Below the pieces are notes generated by a model that was not told the DNA's origin, searched no databases, and saw only the letters and a program-made list of their open reading frames with translations. A stretch of DNA of 64,000 nt from Mesonia phycicola (lineage in GTDB: Bacteria > Bacteroidota > Bacteroidia > Flavobacteriales > Flavobacteriaceae): the NCBI RefSeq assembly GCF_900141885.1, contig NZ_FQYY01000006.1:1-64000 (forward strand). The letters run 5' to 3'. The first letter of the stretch is position 1. Every line of letters begins with the position of its first letter. The translations under genes and the position numbers were made by a program. Shown here in pieces: positions 9,164-18,411 of the stretch.

Positions 9164-9364
9164 ATGAAATTACTACTGATAACAATAGCATTATTAGCAA
9201 TAGCTTTTGCAGGAATTGCAATTAAAATTTGGGCTAAGAAAGACGGTAAATTTGCAGGTACTTGTGCAAGTCAAAACCCTTACTTAAACAAAGAGGGGGA
9301 AGCTTGTAGTTTTTGTGGTAAGATGCCAGATGAAATTGGTGATTGTAATACCAAAAACGAGTAA
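9164..9364 (+). CDS. Small membrane-anchored Cys-rich protein
   Basis: A 66-residue protein. Residues 2-23 are a hydrophobic segment, either a membrane anchor or an uncleaved signal. After it come four cysteines, including a CSFCGK pair and a final C in GDC. The spacing suggests a metal or disulfide site. Similar short membrane or secreted proteins are frequent in Flavobacteriia, but I know of no assigned function. It is followed after 8 bp by the glycosyltransferase and then the sigma factor in a tight, co-directional group, so the three are probably one operon. Confidence 0.7.
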   Translation: MKLLLITIALLAIAFAGIAIKIWAKKDGKFAGTCASQNPYLNKEGEACSFCGKMPDEIGDCNTKNE

Positions 9365-9372
9365 GTAACCTA

Positions 9373-10479
9373 ATGCTACTATTTTTATTTAACTGCTTTG
9401 TAATAGTAGCAGCTATTAATATACTGTATTACCTTTCTTTTTCTAATTTTCTGTACACAAAAGATAGATCACACCTTTTTACTAAGGTGAATTTACCAGT
9501 GTCTATTATTATATGTGCAAAAAATGAATCTGAAAATTTAAAAAAGAACCTCCCTAAGTTATTACAACAAGATTATTCTGAATTTGAAATTATTTTGATT
9601 AATGATTCTTCTAGTGATGATAGCTTAGAGGTGATGGAAGATTTTGAATTGAAAGATTCTAGAATTACTGTAGTTAACGTGCAAAGTAATGAGCGTTTTT
9701 GGGGAAATAAAAAATATGCATTAACCTTAGGAATAAAAAAAGCAAAATTTGAGCAGTTATTATTCACAGATGCAGATTGCTACCCAAACTCTTCTCGTTG
9801 GATTGCAGAAATGATGCAAGGTTTTCAAGCTGACAAATCTTTAGTTTTGGGATATGGAGGTTACGAGTTTCGTAGAAAATCTTTTTTAAATAAAATAATC
9901 AGGTTTGAGACGTTATTAACTGCTATTCAATATTTTTCTGCGGCTAAAAGAGGCAGAGCCTATATGGGAGTTGGTAGAAATTTAGCTTACACTGCAGCAG
10001 AGTTTTATAACAATAATGGCTTTGTATCTCATATGAATATTTTATCTGGAGATGACGATTTGTTTGTAAATAAAATAGCTACAAAAAAGAATACTTCTAT
10101 TGTTATCAATAAAGATAGCTTTACATATAGTACTCCAAAACAGAAATGGAAAGAGTGGCTTAAGCAAAAAAGAAGGCATGTGTCTACAGCAAGTTATTAT
10201 AAAAAAACACAAAAAATAAAACTAGGTTTGTTTTATTTAAGTCAATTATTATTTTGGTTGCTAAGCTTAACACTTATCTTTTTTTATGATTGGAGATGGG
10301 TACTATCAATTTTTTTAGTTAGAACACTTGTTATGTATTTTACCTATAGCAAAGCAACAAAAGTTTTTAATGAAAAAGACTTATTATGGATGCTTCCATT
10401 TCAAGATTTAGTCATTGTTTTATTGCAAATTTTTATCTTTATAAATAATTTATTTTCAAAACCTATTCACTGGAAATGA
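9373..10479 (+). CDS. Membrane-bound family 2 glycosyltransferase
   Basis: A 368-residue GT2 enzyme. An N-terminal membrane helix (residues 2-24) precedes the GT-A fold, which opens with VSIIICAKNESENL and contains IILINDSSSDDS (nucleotide-sugar binding) and the TDADC DxD-type metal motif. The C-terminal 100 residues hold two or more hydrophobic helices. The sugar and acceptor cannot be inferred. The gene sits between a small membrane protein and an ECF sigma factor, overlapping the latter by 4 bp. A role in cell-envelope glycan synthesis is likely but unproven. Confidence 0.88.
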   Translation: MLLFLFNCFVIVAAINILYYLSFSNFLYTKDRSHLFTKVNLPVSIIICAKNESENLKKNLPKLLQQDYSEFEIILINDSSSDDSLEVMEDFELKDSRITVVNVQSNERFWGNKKYALTLGIKKAKFEQLLFTDADCYPNSSRWIAEMMQGFQADKSLVLGYGGYEFRRKSFLNKIIRFETLLTAIQYFSAAKRGRAYMGVGRNLAYTAAEFYNNNGFVSHMNILSGDDDLFVNKIATKKNTSIVINKDSFTYSTPKQKWKEWLKQKRRHVSTASYYKKTQKIKLGLFYLSQLLFWLLSLTLIFFYDWRWVLSIFLVRTLVMYFTYSKATKVFNEKDLLWMLPFQDLVIVLLQIFIFINNLFSKPIHWK

Positions 10480-11027
10480 TTTCTGAACAACTAGCTCAAC
10501 AAATAGACAAAGCAAGAAAAGGAAATCAAATTGCCTATAAATACTTATTAGATTATTACTGGAACCAGGTTTATAGTTTTCAGCTAAATAAAACAAAAGA
10601 TGAGTATGAAGCAGAAGAAATTACTATACAAACATTCTCTAAAGCTTTTGATAAATTAAATACCTACAACGAGAATTACAATTTTAAAACTTGGTTAATT
10701 ACTATTTCTAAGAATATTCATATAGACTTAATTAGAAAAAAGCATATTGAAACTACCCAAGTAGATAAAAAAACAGAAAAGATTTTTGTAGATGAAACCC
10801 CCACAGCAGAAGATCAATTAATTATAGATCAGAACTTGTCTATTTTGCTAAATCTAATTAAAAAGCTAAAACCACATTACCAAGAAGTAATACAATTACG
10901 TTATTTTCAAGAGTTTAGCTATAAAGAAATTTCAGAAAAAATTAATGAGCCCATTAATAATGTAAAAGTAAGGTTGTTAAGAGCTAAAAAGCTTTTAGCA
11001 GAAATTATAAAAGATAAAGAAAACTAG
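10476..11027 (+). CDS. ECF-type RNA polymerase sigma factor
   Basis: A 183-residue sigma-70 family protein with only regions 2 and 4. Region 2 (about residues 20-90) shows the DEYEAEEITIQTFSKAF and FKTWLITISKNI motifs. Region 4 (about 120-175) shows YQEVIQLRYFQEFSYKEI with the final VRLLRAKKLL helix. No anti-sigma gene with a recognisable FecR or zinc-binding domain lies next to it. It overlaps the glycosyltransferase by 4 bp, and its target genes are unknown. Confidence 0.9.
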   Translation: MISEQLAQQIDKARKGNQIAYKYLLDYYWNQVYSFQLNKTKDEYEAEEITIQTFSKAFDKLNTYNENYNFKTWLITISKNIHIDLIRKKHIETTQVDKKTEKIFVDETPTAEDQLIIDQNLSILLNLIKKLKPHYQEVIQLRYFQEFSYKEISEKINEPINNVKVRLLRAKKLLAEIIKDKEN

Positions 11028-11082
11028 ATTTACAATACCTATAATCTATTATTTATCGTTTAATAAGCTATACAATATTTTG

Positions 11083-11090
11083 TATCTTTG
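11083..11090 (+). promoter_or_regulatory. Candidate -7 element of the lipA promoter
   Basis: TATCTTTG matches TAnnTTTG and lies 18 bp before the ATG at 11109. It overlaps a possible upstream TTG start at 11088, which argues that the ATG is the real lipA start. Confidence 0.5.
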
Positions 11091-11108
11091 AACATTATAA
11101 AAATTGTT

Positions 11109-11981
11109 ATGGCAGTAGAAACACTTTCACCTGAAACCACTAAGAAAAAACCTAAATGGTTACGCGTAAAATTACCTACGGGTAAGAAGTATACCAATTT
11201 AAGAAAGTTAGTAGATAAGTATGATTTACATACTATCTGTACCTCTGGTAGTTGTCCTAATATGGGAGAATGCTGGAGTGAGGGTACGGCTACTTTTATG
11301 ATTTTAGGTAATGTTTGTACTAGATCTTGCGGATTTTGTGGGGTAAAAACAGGAAGACCAGAAACGGTAGATTGGGATGAGCCAGAAAAAGTAGCTCGTT
11401 CTATAAAATTAATGGATATTAAGCATGCAGTTGTTACAAGTGTAGATCGTGATGACTTAAAAGATATGGGATCTATTATCTGGGCAGAAACGGTAAAAGC
11501 CATTAGAAGAATGAACCCTAACACTACTTTAGAAACTCTTATTCCAGATTTTCAAGGAATAGAAAAACATCTAGATAGAATAGTAGAAGTTTCTCCAGAA
11601 GTAGTTTCTCACAATATGGAAACTGTAAAACGTTTAACTAGAGAGGTGAGAATACAAGCTAAGTATGACCGTAGTTTAGCAGTTTTAGCTTATCTAAAAA
11701 AGCAAGGAATTAAAAGAACAAAGTCTGGTATTATGCTAGGTTTAGGAGAGACAGAAGAAGAAGTTATTCAAACTTTAAAAGATTTGAGAGCTGCTGATGT
11801 AGATGTAGTAACTATTGGTCAATATTTACAACCAAGTAAAAAACATTTACCAGTACAACAATTTATTACTCCAGATCAATTTAAAAAATACGAGGAGATA
11901 GGTTTAGACTTAGGTTTTAGACACGTAGAGAGTAGTGCGTTAGTTCGTTCTTCATATAAAGCTCAAAAACACATTCACTAA
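11109..11981 (+). CDS. lipA: Lipoyl synthase
   Basis: A 290-residue radical SAM enzyme, counted from the ATG at 11109, that inserts two sulfurs into octanoyl-carrier domains to make lipoate. The auxiliary [4Fe-4S] cluster motif C-X4-C-X5-C is Cys44/Cys49/Cys55. The radical-SAM motif C-X3-C-X2-C is Cys70/Cys74/Cys77. The conserved C-terminal serine ligand lies in the [10 protein letters not shown] segment. Length is normal for the family. The gapdh gene follows after 5 bp, so the two are likely co-transcribed. Confidence 0.96.
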   Translation: MAVETLSPETTKKKPKWLRVKLPTGKKYTNLRKLVDKYDLHTICTSGSCPNMGECWSEGTATFMILGNVCTRSCGFCGVKTGRPETVDWDEPEKVARSIKLMDIKHAVVTSVDRDDLKDMGSIIWAETVKAIRRMNPNTTLETLIPDFQGIEKHLDRIVEVSPEVVSHNMETVKRLTREVRIQAKYDRSLAVLAYLKKQGIKRTKSGIMLGLGETEEEVIQTLKDLRAADVDVVTIGQYLQPSKKHLPVQQFITPDQFKKYEEIGLDLGFRHVESSALVRSSYKAQKHIH

Positions 11982-11986
11982 AATAG

Positions 11987-12991
11987 ATGCCAAATAAAAT
12001 AAGAGTAGCGATTAATGGTTTTGGGAGAATAGGAAGAAGTTTATTTAGAATTTTACTTCATCACCCTAAAATAGAAGTTGTTGCTATCAATGATTTAGCA
12101 GATGCAAGAACACTTGCACATTTGTTAAAGTATGACAGTATTCACGGAGTACTACAAGAAGATATTAAGGCAGATGGAGAGGCAATTTCTGTTAACAATA
12201 AACTTTACCCATTAAGTAAGCAACCTCTTATAGAGTCTATTAATTGGAGTAAATTTGATGTAGATGTAGTTGTAGAAAGCACAGGTAAGTTTAAGACTAA
12301 ATCAGATTTAGCGTATCATTTAAAAGGTGGAGCTTCCAAAGTAATTTTATCTGTACCGCCAGTAGATGATGATATTAAAATGGTTGTTTTAGGGGTAAAT
12401 CACGAGATCTTAAAAAGTGACGATCAAATTATCTCTAATGCATCTTGTACTACCAATAATGCAGCACCTATGCTACAAGTAGTTCATGAAGCTTTAAATG
12501 TACAACAAGCTTATATTACTACTGTACACTCTTACACCTCAGATCAGAGTTTGCATGATCAACCTCATCGAGACTTACGTAGAGCAAGAGCAGCATCACA
12601 ATCTATAGTACCAACAACCACTGGTGCAGCAAAAGCACTTACAAGAATTTTTCCAGATTTATCTAATGTTATTGGTGGTTGTGGTATTAGAGTGCCTGTA
12701 CCTAATGGTTCTCTAACAGACATGACATTAAATGTAGAGAAAGAAACCTCTATAGAAGAAGTAAATCAATTATTTAAAAATGCTTCTTTAAATAGATACA
12801 AGAATATTATTAGCTATAATGAAGATCCAATTGTCTCTGTAGATATATTAGGAAACCCTTTTTCTTGTATTTTTGATAGTGAAATGACTTCTGTGATAGA
12901 CGGGCATTTAGTTAAATTAATTGGTTGGTATGATAATGAAAGAGGTTATAGCAATAGATTGCTAGATTTAATACTATTGCTTCATTTATAA
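11987..12991 (+). CDS. Type I glyceraldehyde-3-phosphate dehydrogenase
   Basis: A 334-residue NAD(P)-dependent enzyme of central carbon metabolism, converting glyceraldehyde-3-phosphate to 1,3-bisphosphoglycerate. The Rossmann motif INGFGRIGR, the nucleophile Cys154 in SNASCTT and its partner His181 are present. The residues after the nucleophile read NNAAP where many GAPDHs have NCLAP. The Asp in INDLAD at the end of the second strand favours NAD. It may be one of several GAPDH paralogues in the genome, and I cannot tell whether it is the main glycolytic one. Located directly after lipA. Confidence 0.93.
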   Translation: MPNKIRVAINGFGRIGRSLFRILLHHPKIEVVAINDLADARTLAHLLKYDSIHGVLQEDIKADGEAISVNNKLYPLSKQPLIESINWSKFDVDVVVESTGKFKTKSDLAYHLKGGASKVILSVPPVDDDIKMVVLGVNHEILKSDDQIISNASCTTNNAAPMLQVVHEALNVQQAYITTVHSYTSDQSLHDQPHRDLRRARAASQSIVPTTTGAAKALTRIFPDLSNVIGGCGIRVPVPNGSLTDMTLNVEKETSIEEVNQLFKNASLNRYKNIISYNEDPIVSVDILGNPFSCIFDSEMTSVIDGHLVKLIGWYDNERGYSNRLLDLILLLHL

Positions 12992-13048
12992 ATTATGTAT
13001 GAACTAAAAGAATAATTTATCATCAAGAGCTATCTACTTTATCTAGTC

Positions 13049-15274
13049 TTGTTTATCTGTTTTCATAGCACTCTGAAAGCACAAAATGGTATTCAAGAAA
13101 TTTCAGGTGTAGAAGTAAGTAGTTATGAAAGAATGATAGATAGTATTCATTATTCTTACGATTATTACAATTATCCTCAATTAGTAAGAAAACTTGTTTT
13201 CATTTCTAAAATAGCAGAAAATGAACACAGTAACTTACTTATAGTTCTCTCTAAATACTATCGAGCAGATATTTTTTACAAAGCTCATAGGTATAGAGAA
13301 GCAAAAAAAGTGCTAGAAGAAACTTTTAAATTAAATATACCAATTGATGCAAGAGAGTCTCTTTACCCGTATGATTATTATCTCTACCTAAATATTTTAA
13401 TAGGTTTAAAAGAATATGATTTAGCAAAAAATATAATTAAAGAAAAAGCTTTGTTTGAAGAAGAGCCTAGAACTCTTGAACGAAACTTACGAGACTTAAT
13501 TAAAGCTAAATTATTATTTGCAGATGGAGATTTCGAAAATTCTTTGTTACTACTAGATTCCATAGAAGAAAGAGTAGAGAATTACCCTTGCATGTACTTG
13601 TTGTCTGAGGTTTATTATCTAAAATCTTTAATTTTTAAGCAACAATCAGATTTTGAGAACGCTATACTCTACGCTACAAAAAATTTAGATCACACCATAG
13701 ATAGTGGTTTTGTATTTTTAGAGCTTCAAACACTAGATTTACTGGCAAACATATATAAAGAAACCAGAAATAAAGATAAACAAATAGAGTTTCTATCTAA
13801 AGCAAATAGTTTAAAAGCCTCCATACTTAATTTTCAGCAAGAAGAATTTACAGAAGAAAAAAACTTAAAATCTACTAGTATTAACTCTGCCGTAAAGACA
13901 ATTTTAGAGCTTTCTTCAACAAATTTACAGCAGCAAAAATCTCTTAAATACAATCAGTTAGCAATTATATTAAGTATACTTTTTATAGTAATACTATCAT
14001 TGTTTACCGTTTCTCTTTACAAAAACAATAATTTACGAAAAAGAGCCAATCAATTGCTTTATAAAAAAAATAAAGATTTAGTAGAATCTAGAGAAAAAAC
14101 TCTGGCAGCAACAAAATATAGAGAGCAATTTTTATCTACTATTACCCATGAGTTACGTACGCCTATTTATGCGGTAACAGGTTTAACATATTTACTTTTA
14201 AAAGAAGACCCTACAGAAAAACAAACCGAGTATTTAAAATCTTTAAAATACTCAGGAGAGCACTTGTTATCACTAATTAATAATGTATTAGATATTAATA
14301 AATTAGAATTAAATAAAGTAGAAAGTGTAAAATTTGATTTTTATATAAAACCACAGTTAAATAATACGCTTAGTACTTTAGAGAGAGCTGCACGAGAAAA
14401 TAATGTAGAGCTACATTTAGAGATAGACCCTCAAATACCTAAGTTGCTTAACGGAGATATGATAAAAATATCTCAAGTGATTATTAACTTGGTCTCTAAT
14501 GCAATAAAATTTTCTAAAAATGGAGATGTTTGGGTAAGACTCAAGCTAGTAAAAGAAAGTAGTAAGCAAGTGAAAATAAAATTTGAGGTAGAAGATAACG
14601 GTAGAGGTATACCAAAAGATATGCATCAAGCTATTTTTGAGAAATTTAATCAAGGAGCAGACAGAATAAACGCCAATTACGGTGGTACAGGTTTAGGTTT
14701 ACCTATAGTTAAAAATCTACTAGAGTTTTTAAAGAGTGAAATTCACTTAGAAAGTGAATTAGGCTCTGGTTCTAAGTTTTACTTTACAGTGAACTTAAAT
14801 AAAGTACTAAAAAAAGACGTGATAACTAGCGGTATAAGAATGAAAGAAGAAGACTTTGACGATCAAAACTTTCAGAAGGTATTTGATAACAAAAAAGTTT
14901 TGGTGGTAGAAGATAATAAGCTTAACCAAAAAATCACTTGTAAAATTTTAGAAAAGAAAAACCTCTTTTGTGATATAGCAAACAATGGAGAAGAAGCAGT
15001 TTCTCTGGCTCAAAAAAACAAGTACGATATCATATTAATGGATATACATATGCCAGTAATGGACGGGATAGAAGCCATAAAAATTATAAGAGAAAATAAA
15101 GATGAAACTCCAATTATAGCCTTAACAGCTGTAAATGTTTCTGAAGAAATAAATGATTTTCTATTATATGGCTTCAACGATGTAATACCTAAACCTTACA
15201 AAACAGAAATGTTTTACGAGAAAATTTACAAAGCAATTGTAAGTAACCCTAATAATTTTGAAGCCAACTCTTAA
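13049..15274 (+). CDS. Hybrid sensor histidine kinase/response regulator with TPR-like sensor region
   Basis: About 741 residues from a TTG at 13049. The N-terminal 300 residues are helical, TPR-like and probably periplasmic. A membrane helix is at 303-324, followed by a coiled coil. HisKA has phospho-acceptor His367 in FLSTITHELRTP. The ATPase domain has the N box LVSNAIKFS, G1 box EDNGRGIP and G2 box GGTGLGLP. A C-terminal receiver has Asp665 in LMDIHMP and Lys715. The start is uncertain: the frame stays open upstream to 13016 and adds KSYLLYLVLF, which completes a signal peptide ending near LKAQ, but there is no ATG there, only ATC codons at 13019 and 13022. The 3' end overlaps convergent lpxK by 26 bp. 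The stimulus is unknown. Confidence 0.88.
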   Translation: MFICFHSTLKAQNGIQEISGVEVSSYERMIDSIHYSYDYYNYPQLVRKLVFISKIAENEHSNLLIVLSKYYRADIFYKAHRYREAKKVLEETFKLNIPIDARESLYPYDYYLYLNILIGLKEYDLAKNIIKEKALFEEEPRTLERNLRDLIKAKLLFADGDFENSLLLLDSIEERVENYPCMYLLSEVYYLKSLIFKQQSDFENAILYATKNLDHTIDSGFVFLELQTLDLLANIYKETRNKDKQIEFLSKANSLKASILNFQQEEFTEEKNLKSTSINSAVKTILELSSTNLQQQKSLKYNQLAIILSILFIVILSLFTVSLYKNNNLRKRANQLLYKKNKDLVESREKTLAATKYREQFLSTITHELRTPIYAVTGLTYLLLKEDPTEKQTEYLKSLKYSGEHLLSLINNVLDINKLELNKVESVKFDFYIKPQLNNTLSTLERAARENNVELHLEIDPQIPKLLNGDMIKISQVIINLVSNAIKFSKNGDVWVRLKLVKESSKQVKIKFEVEDNGRGIPKDMHQAIFEKFNQGADRINANYGGTGLGLPIVKNLLEFLKSEIHLESELGSGSKFYFTVNLNKVLKKDVITSGIRMKEEDFDDQNFQKVFDNKKVLVVEDNKLNQKITCKILEKKNLFCDIANNGEEAVSLAQKNKYDIILMDIHMPVMDGIEAIKIIRENKDETPIIALTAVNVSEEINDFLLYGFNDVIPKPYKTEMFYEKIYKAIVSNPNNFEANS

Positions 15275-16256
15275 TGGTGTTTTCAAAATCTAAATTGTCT
15301 TTTAAAATCTCTATCTCTATTGGTAAATAATATAATTGAGAGGCATCTATTTCATTTTTTAACCTCATAAAATCTTTTTCGGTAGTAATAACTAAGTTAG
15401 ATTGTTTAATTTTTTGAAGATCTTTTTCTTTAAAATTATAATGATCAGGGAAGTTGAGGTGATTAAATTTTAAATTTAATTTTTCTAAATGCTGAAGTAG
15501 TGGAGTAGGGTTAGCAATACCAGTAACCAAAGAGAAATCTTTACTATTATCAATGTTTAATCTCTCATTTTTATGGTTAATTACTTCGTTTGCATATTTA
15601 ATAGAAGAAAAGAAAACTTTTTGTTGTTTTAAAGGCTTAAGCTTCTTCTTTATTTTATTCATTTCTAGGTCAGATAAATCTTTTGGGCATTTGGTAACTA
15701 CAATTATATTAGCTCTTTTAGCACCAGATTTAGGCTCTCTTAAATTTCCTGCAGGTAAAATATAATCATTACAATATAAGTTGTTGTAAGATGTTAATAG
15801 AATAGAGTGACTAGGCGTTACTTTTCTATGCTGAAAAGCATCATCTAGCAAAACTACATCAGGAGTGTTTTTTAAAGCTAATAAATTTTCAATACCTCTT
15901 TTTCTTTGCTCATCTACAGCAACCGTAATAGAAGAAAATTTAGATTTAAACTGTAATGGCTCATCACCAACATAAGCTGCGGTTTCATTACCACTTAAAA
16001 TATAAAAACCTTTACTTTCTCTTTTGTACCCCCTACTAAGCGTAGCTAAATTGTGTTTGTCTTTTAAAAGTTTAATTAAATGCTCAATCATAGGAGATTT
16101 ACCTGTGCCACCTACGCTTAGGTTACCAACACAAATTACAGGTATTGTAAATTTAGCAGACTTTTTTATTTCCCAGTCATATAATTTATTACGTAGCCAA
16201 ACAATGAATCCGTAAATAAGGGAAAAGGGTAAGAGTAATTTTCTAAGCATTTTCAT
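15249..16256 (-). CDS. lpxK: Tetraacyldisaccharide 4'-kinase
   Basis: A 335-residue inner-membrane-associated kinase that phosphorylates the 4' position of the lipid A disaccharide. The Walker A motif GGTGKS is at residues 49-54, preceded by the family's VPVICVGNLSVG. Further LpxK signatures are LSRGYKRES, VGDEPLQF, LLDDAFQHRKV and TTEKDFMRL. The N-terminal hydrophobic helix (residues 5-22) fits the known membrane anchor. Two in-frame ATGs (16256 and 16250) are equally plausible starts. The gene is convergent with, and overlaps, the histidine kinase gene. Confidence 0.95.
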   Translation of the reverse strand: MKMLRKLLLPFSLIYGFIVWLRNKLYDWEIKKSAKFTIPVICVGNLSVGGTGKSPMIEHLIKLLKDKHNLATLSRGYKRESKGFYILSGNETAAYVGDEPLQFKSKFSSITVAVDEQRKRGIENLLALKNTPDVVLLDDAFQHRKVTPSHSILLTSYNNLYCNDYILPAGNLREPKSGAKRANIIVVTKCPKDLSDLEMNKIKKKLKPLKQQKVFFSSIKYANEVINHKNERLNIDNSKDFSLVTGIANPTPLLQHLEKLNLKFNHLNFPDHYNFKEKDLQKIKQSNLVITTEKDFMRLKNEIDASQLYYLPIEIEILKDNLDFENTIKSWLQNY

Positions 16257-16321
16257 CTAAACGAAGGTATAATTTTTATATTTATATTTTATAATAAATT
16301 TTCTTTTTACCAAGATATATA

Positions 16322-17416
16322 ATGATAGTAAATGATGTAATTTCTGCTTTAGAAGAACTAGCTCCTTTAGCTTATGCAGAGCAATTTGATAATGTAGGAC
16401 TCTTAGTAGGTAATAAAAATCAAGAAGTAACAGGGGTTTTAGTAACTCTAGATACCTTAGAAGAAACTGTTGAAGAAGCAATAGAAAAAAAATGTAACTT
16501 AATTGTAAGCTTTCATCCCATTATATTTAAAGGATTAAAAAAAATTACTGGTAAAAACTATGTAGAACGTGTAGTGTTAAAAGCTATTAAACACGATATA
16601 TCTATATTTGCAATTCATACCGCGTTAGATAATTCTTATAAAGGAGTAAATTATCAAATTTGTAAAGAGTTAGGGCTAATAAACCAACAAGTATTAATTC
16701 CGCAGTCTGGTACTATTAAAAAAATAGTAGCTCACGTACCAAAAAAAGATCTTGAAAAAGTAAGAAACGCAATGTTTAATGCAGGTGCAGGCAGTATTGG
16801 TAATTACGATGAATGTAGTTTTAATATAAAAGGTTACGGTACTTTTAAACCTAATGAAGATGCAAACCCTACAGTTGGAGAAAGAGGAATTTTACAAAAA
16901 GAAAAAGAAACTCAACTTCACCTTACCTTTTCTAAACACTTGCAAGCAGAAGTTTTACAAGCACTTTTTAATAGTCACCCTTATGAAGAAGTAGCTTATG
17001 AAATTACTACACTAGAAAACACAAACCAAAATATAGGTATAGGTATGGTGGGAGAGTTGGCAGAAGAAGTAGATACAAATGTATTTTTAGAGCAAGTAAA
17101 AAATAAATTTAAGTTAGAGGTAATTAGGCACTCTAGGTTACTTAAAAACAAAATAAAAAGAATAGCAGTTTTAGGTGGGAGTGGAGCATTTGCAATTCCT
17201 AACGCTATATCAGCAAAAGCAGACATTTATATTACAGCAGATTTAAAGTATCATGATTTTTATCAGGCTGAAAATAAGATAGTTTTAGCAGATATTGGAC
17301 ATTATGAAAGTGAACAGTACACAAAAAATCTATTACATTCTTATCTTACAAAAAAATTCCGTAATTTTGCAATCGTTTTATCACAAAAAAGTACCAATCC
17401 AATTCAATATAGTTGA
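16322..17416 (+). CDS. Nif3-like dinuclear metal centre protein
   Basis: A 364-residue member of the Nif3/YbgI family (GTP cyclohydrolase I type 2-like), which forms a toroidal hexamer holding two metal ions per subunit. Visible metal ligands include His65 in SFHPIIF, His99 and Asp103 in AIHTALDN, and His327 in DIGHYESE. Between the two halves (about residues 126-230) is an inserted ferredoxin-like domain containing SHPYEEVAYEI, as in the long form of the family. The function is unresolved. The following coiled-coil gene starts 3 bp after the stop, and this pair is conserved in many Bacteroidota. Confidence 0.92.
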   Translation: MIVNDVISALEELAPLAYAEQFDNVGLLVGNKNQEVTGVLVTLDTLEETVEEAIEKKCNLIVSFHPIIFKGLKKITGKNYVERVVLKAIKHDISIFAIHTALDNSYKGVNYQICKELGLINQQVLIPQSGTIKKIVAHVPKKDLEKVRNAMFNAGAGSIGNYDECSFNIKGYGTFKPNEDANPTVGERGILQKEKETQLHLTFSKHLQAEVLQALFNSHPYEEVAYEITTLENTNQNIGIGMVGELAEEVDTNVFLEQVKNKFKLEVIRHSRLLKNKIKRIAVLGGSGAFAIPNAISAKADIYITADLKYHDFYQAENKIVLADIGHYESEQYTKNLLHSYLTKKFRNFAIVLSQKSTNPIQYS

Positions 17417-17418
17417 TT

Positions 17419-18198
17419 ATGGCAAAGAAAAAAGAGGTTACCGTTGAAGAAAAGCTAAGAGCGTTATTTGATTTACAATTAATCGATGCTCGTATAGATG
17501 AGATTAGAAATGTAAGAGGTGAATTACCTCTAGAAGTAGAAGACTTAGAAGATGAGGTAGCCGGTCTTAATAAACGTTTAGAGAAACTAAATGTAGATCT
17601 TGAAAAACTAGATCATAATATTAAAGACAAAAAAAATCAAATTGAAGAATCTAAAGCTTTAATTAAAAAGTATACAGAGCAGCAAAAAAATGTTCGTAAT
17701 AACAGAGAGTTTAATGCTATCTCTAAAGAAATTGAATTTCAAGAGTTAGAGATTGAATTGTCAGAAAAGCACATTAAAGAGTTTTTTGCACAAATAGAGC
17801 AGAAAAAACAAGTTATAGAGCAAAGTACTGAACGTATAGAGCAAAGAACTGCTCATTTAAACCACAAGAAAAGTGAATTAAATGAGATTTTAAGCGAAAC
17901 TGAAAAAGAAGAGCAAAATCTTAAAGCTAAATCTGAAGCTTACAAAAAAGATATAGAAGAGAGATTGGTAAAAGCTTACACACGTATTAGAGAAAATGTG
18001 AAAAACGGATTAGCAGTAGTGCCAATTGAAAGAGGTGCATCTGGAGGTTCTTTCTTTACTATTCCGCCGCAAGTTCAAATGGAGATTGCAAGCAGAAAGA
18101 AAATTATTACTGATGAGCACAGTGGTAGAATTTTAGTAGATCAAGAATTAGCTGAAGAGCAAAGAATAAAAATGAATAAGCTTTTTGCTAAAATGTAA
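17419..18198 (+). CDS. Coiled-coil protein of the C4-type zinc-ribbon family, lacking the zinc cysteines
   Basis: A 259-residue protein from the ATG at 17419; a TTG two codons upstream overlaps the previous stop and is unlikely. Residues about 20-185 are a long charged antiparallel coiled coil. The C-terminal 70 residues match the zf-RING_7/CdsZ-like layout, including FFTIPPQVQMEI and GRILVDQEL. The family's two Cys pairs, typically CGGC and CEHC, are replaced here by SGGS and DEHS, so no zinc could be bound at that site. It is paired with the Nif3-like gene. The function is unknown, and nucleic-acid or ribosome-related roles have been proposed for relatives. Confidence 0.85.
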   Translation: MAKKKEVTVEEKLRALFDLQLIDARIDEIRNVRGELPLEVEDLEDEVAGLNKRLEKLNVDLEKLDHNIKDKKNQIEESKALIKKYTEQQKNVRNNREFNAISKEIEFQELEIELSEKHIKEFFAQIEQKKQVIEQSTERIEQRTAHLNHKKSELNEILSETEKEEQNLKAKSEAYKKDIEERLVKAYTRIRENVKNGLAVVPIERGASGGSFFTIPPQVQMEIASRKKIITDEHSGRILVDQELAEEQRIKMNKLFAKM

Positions 18199-18233
18199 AA
18201 ATGCTTTTAGCAATAACATTTATTGAATTCATA

Positions 18234-18265
18234 AAAAACCCTTCTTTAACGAGAAGGGTTTTTTT
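18234..18265 (+). terminator. Rho-independent terminator after the coiled-coil gene
   Basis: A 12-bp stem AAAAACCCTTCT/AGAAGGGTTTTT with a 6-nt loop and a T-run. Confidence 0.92.
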
Positions 18266-18411
18266 ATAATTATTTTTTTGAAGTTTATAAAATCTTACCA
18301 AATAAATATTACGTAATTAAAAGAAGAGTATTATTTTAATAAAAATTGTAAATACTAACTCATCTTTTCGTCTTAAAGAAGAAGAAAATTTTTAATAAAG
18401 AAAAAGAAAAA

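Noticed and set aside
11060-11524. A 154-codon open frame on the minus strand across lipA
   Set aside because: It lies fully antisense to the well-supported lipA. Its hydrophobic, Ser/Thr-rich translation is what AT-rich antisense sequence gives.
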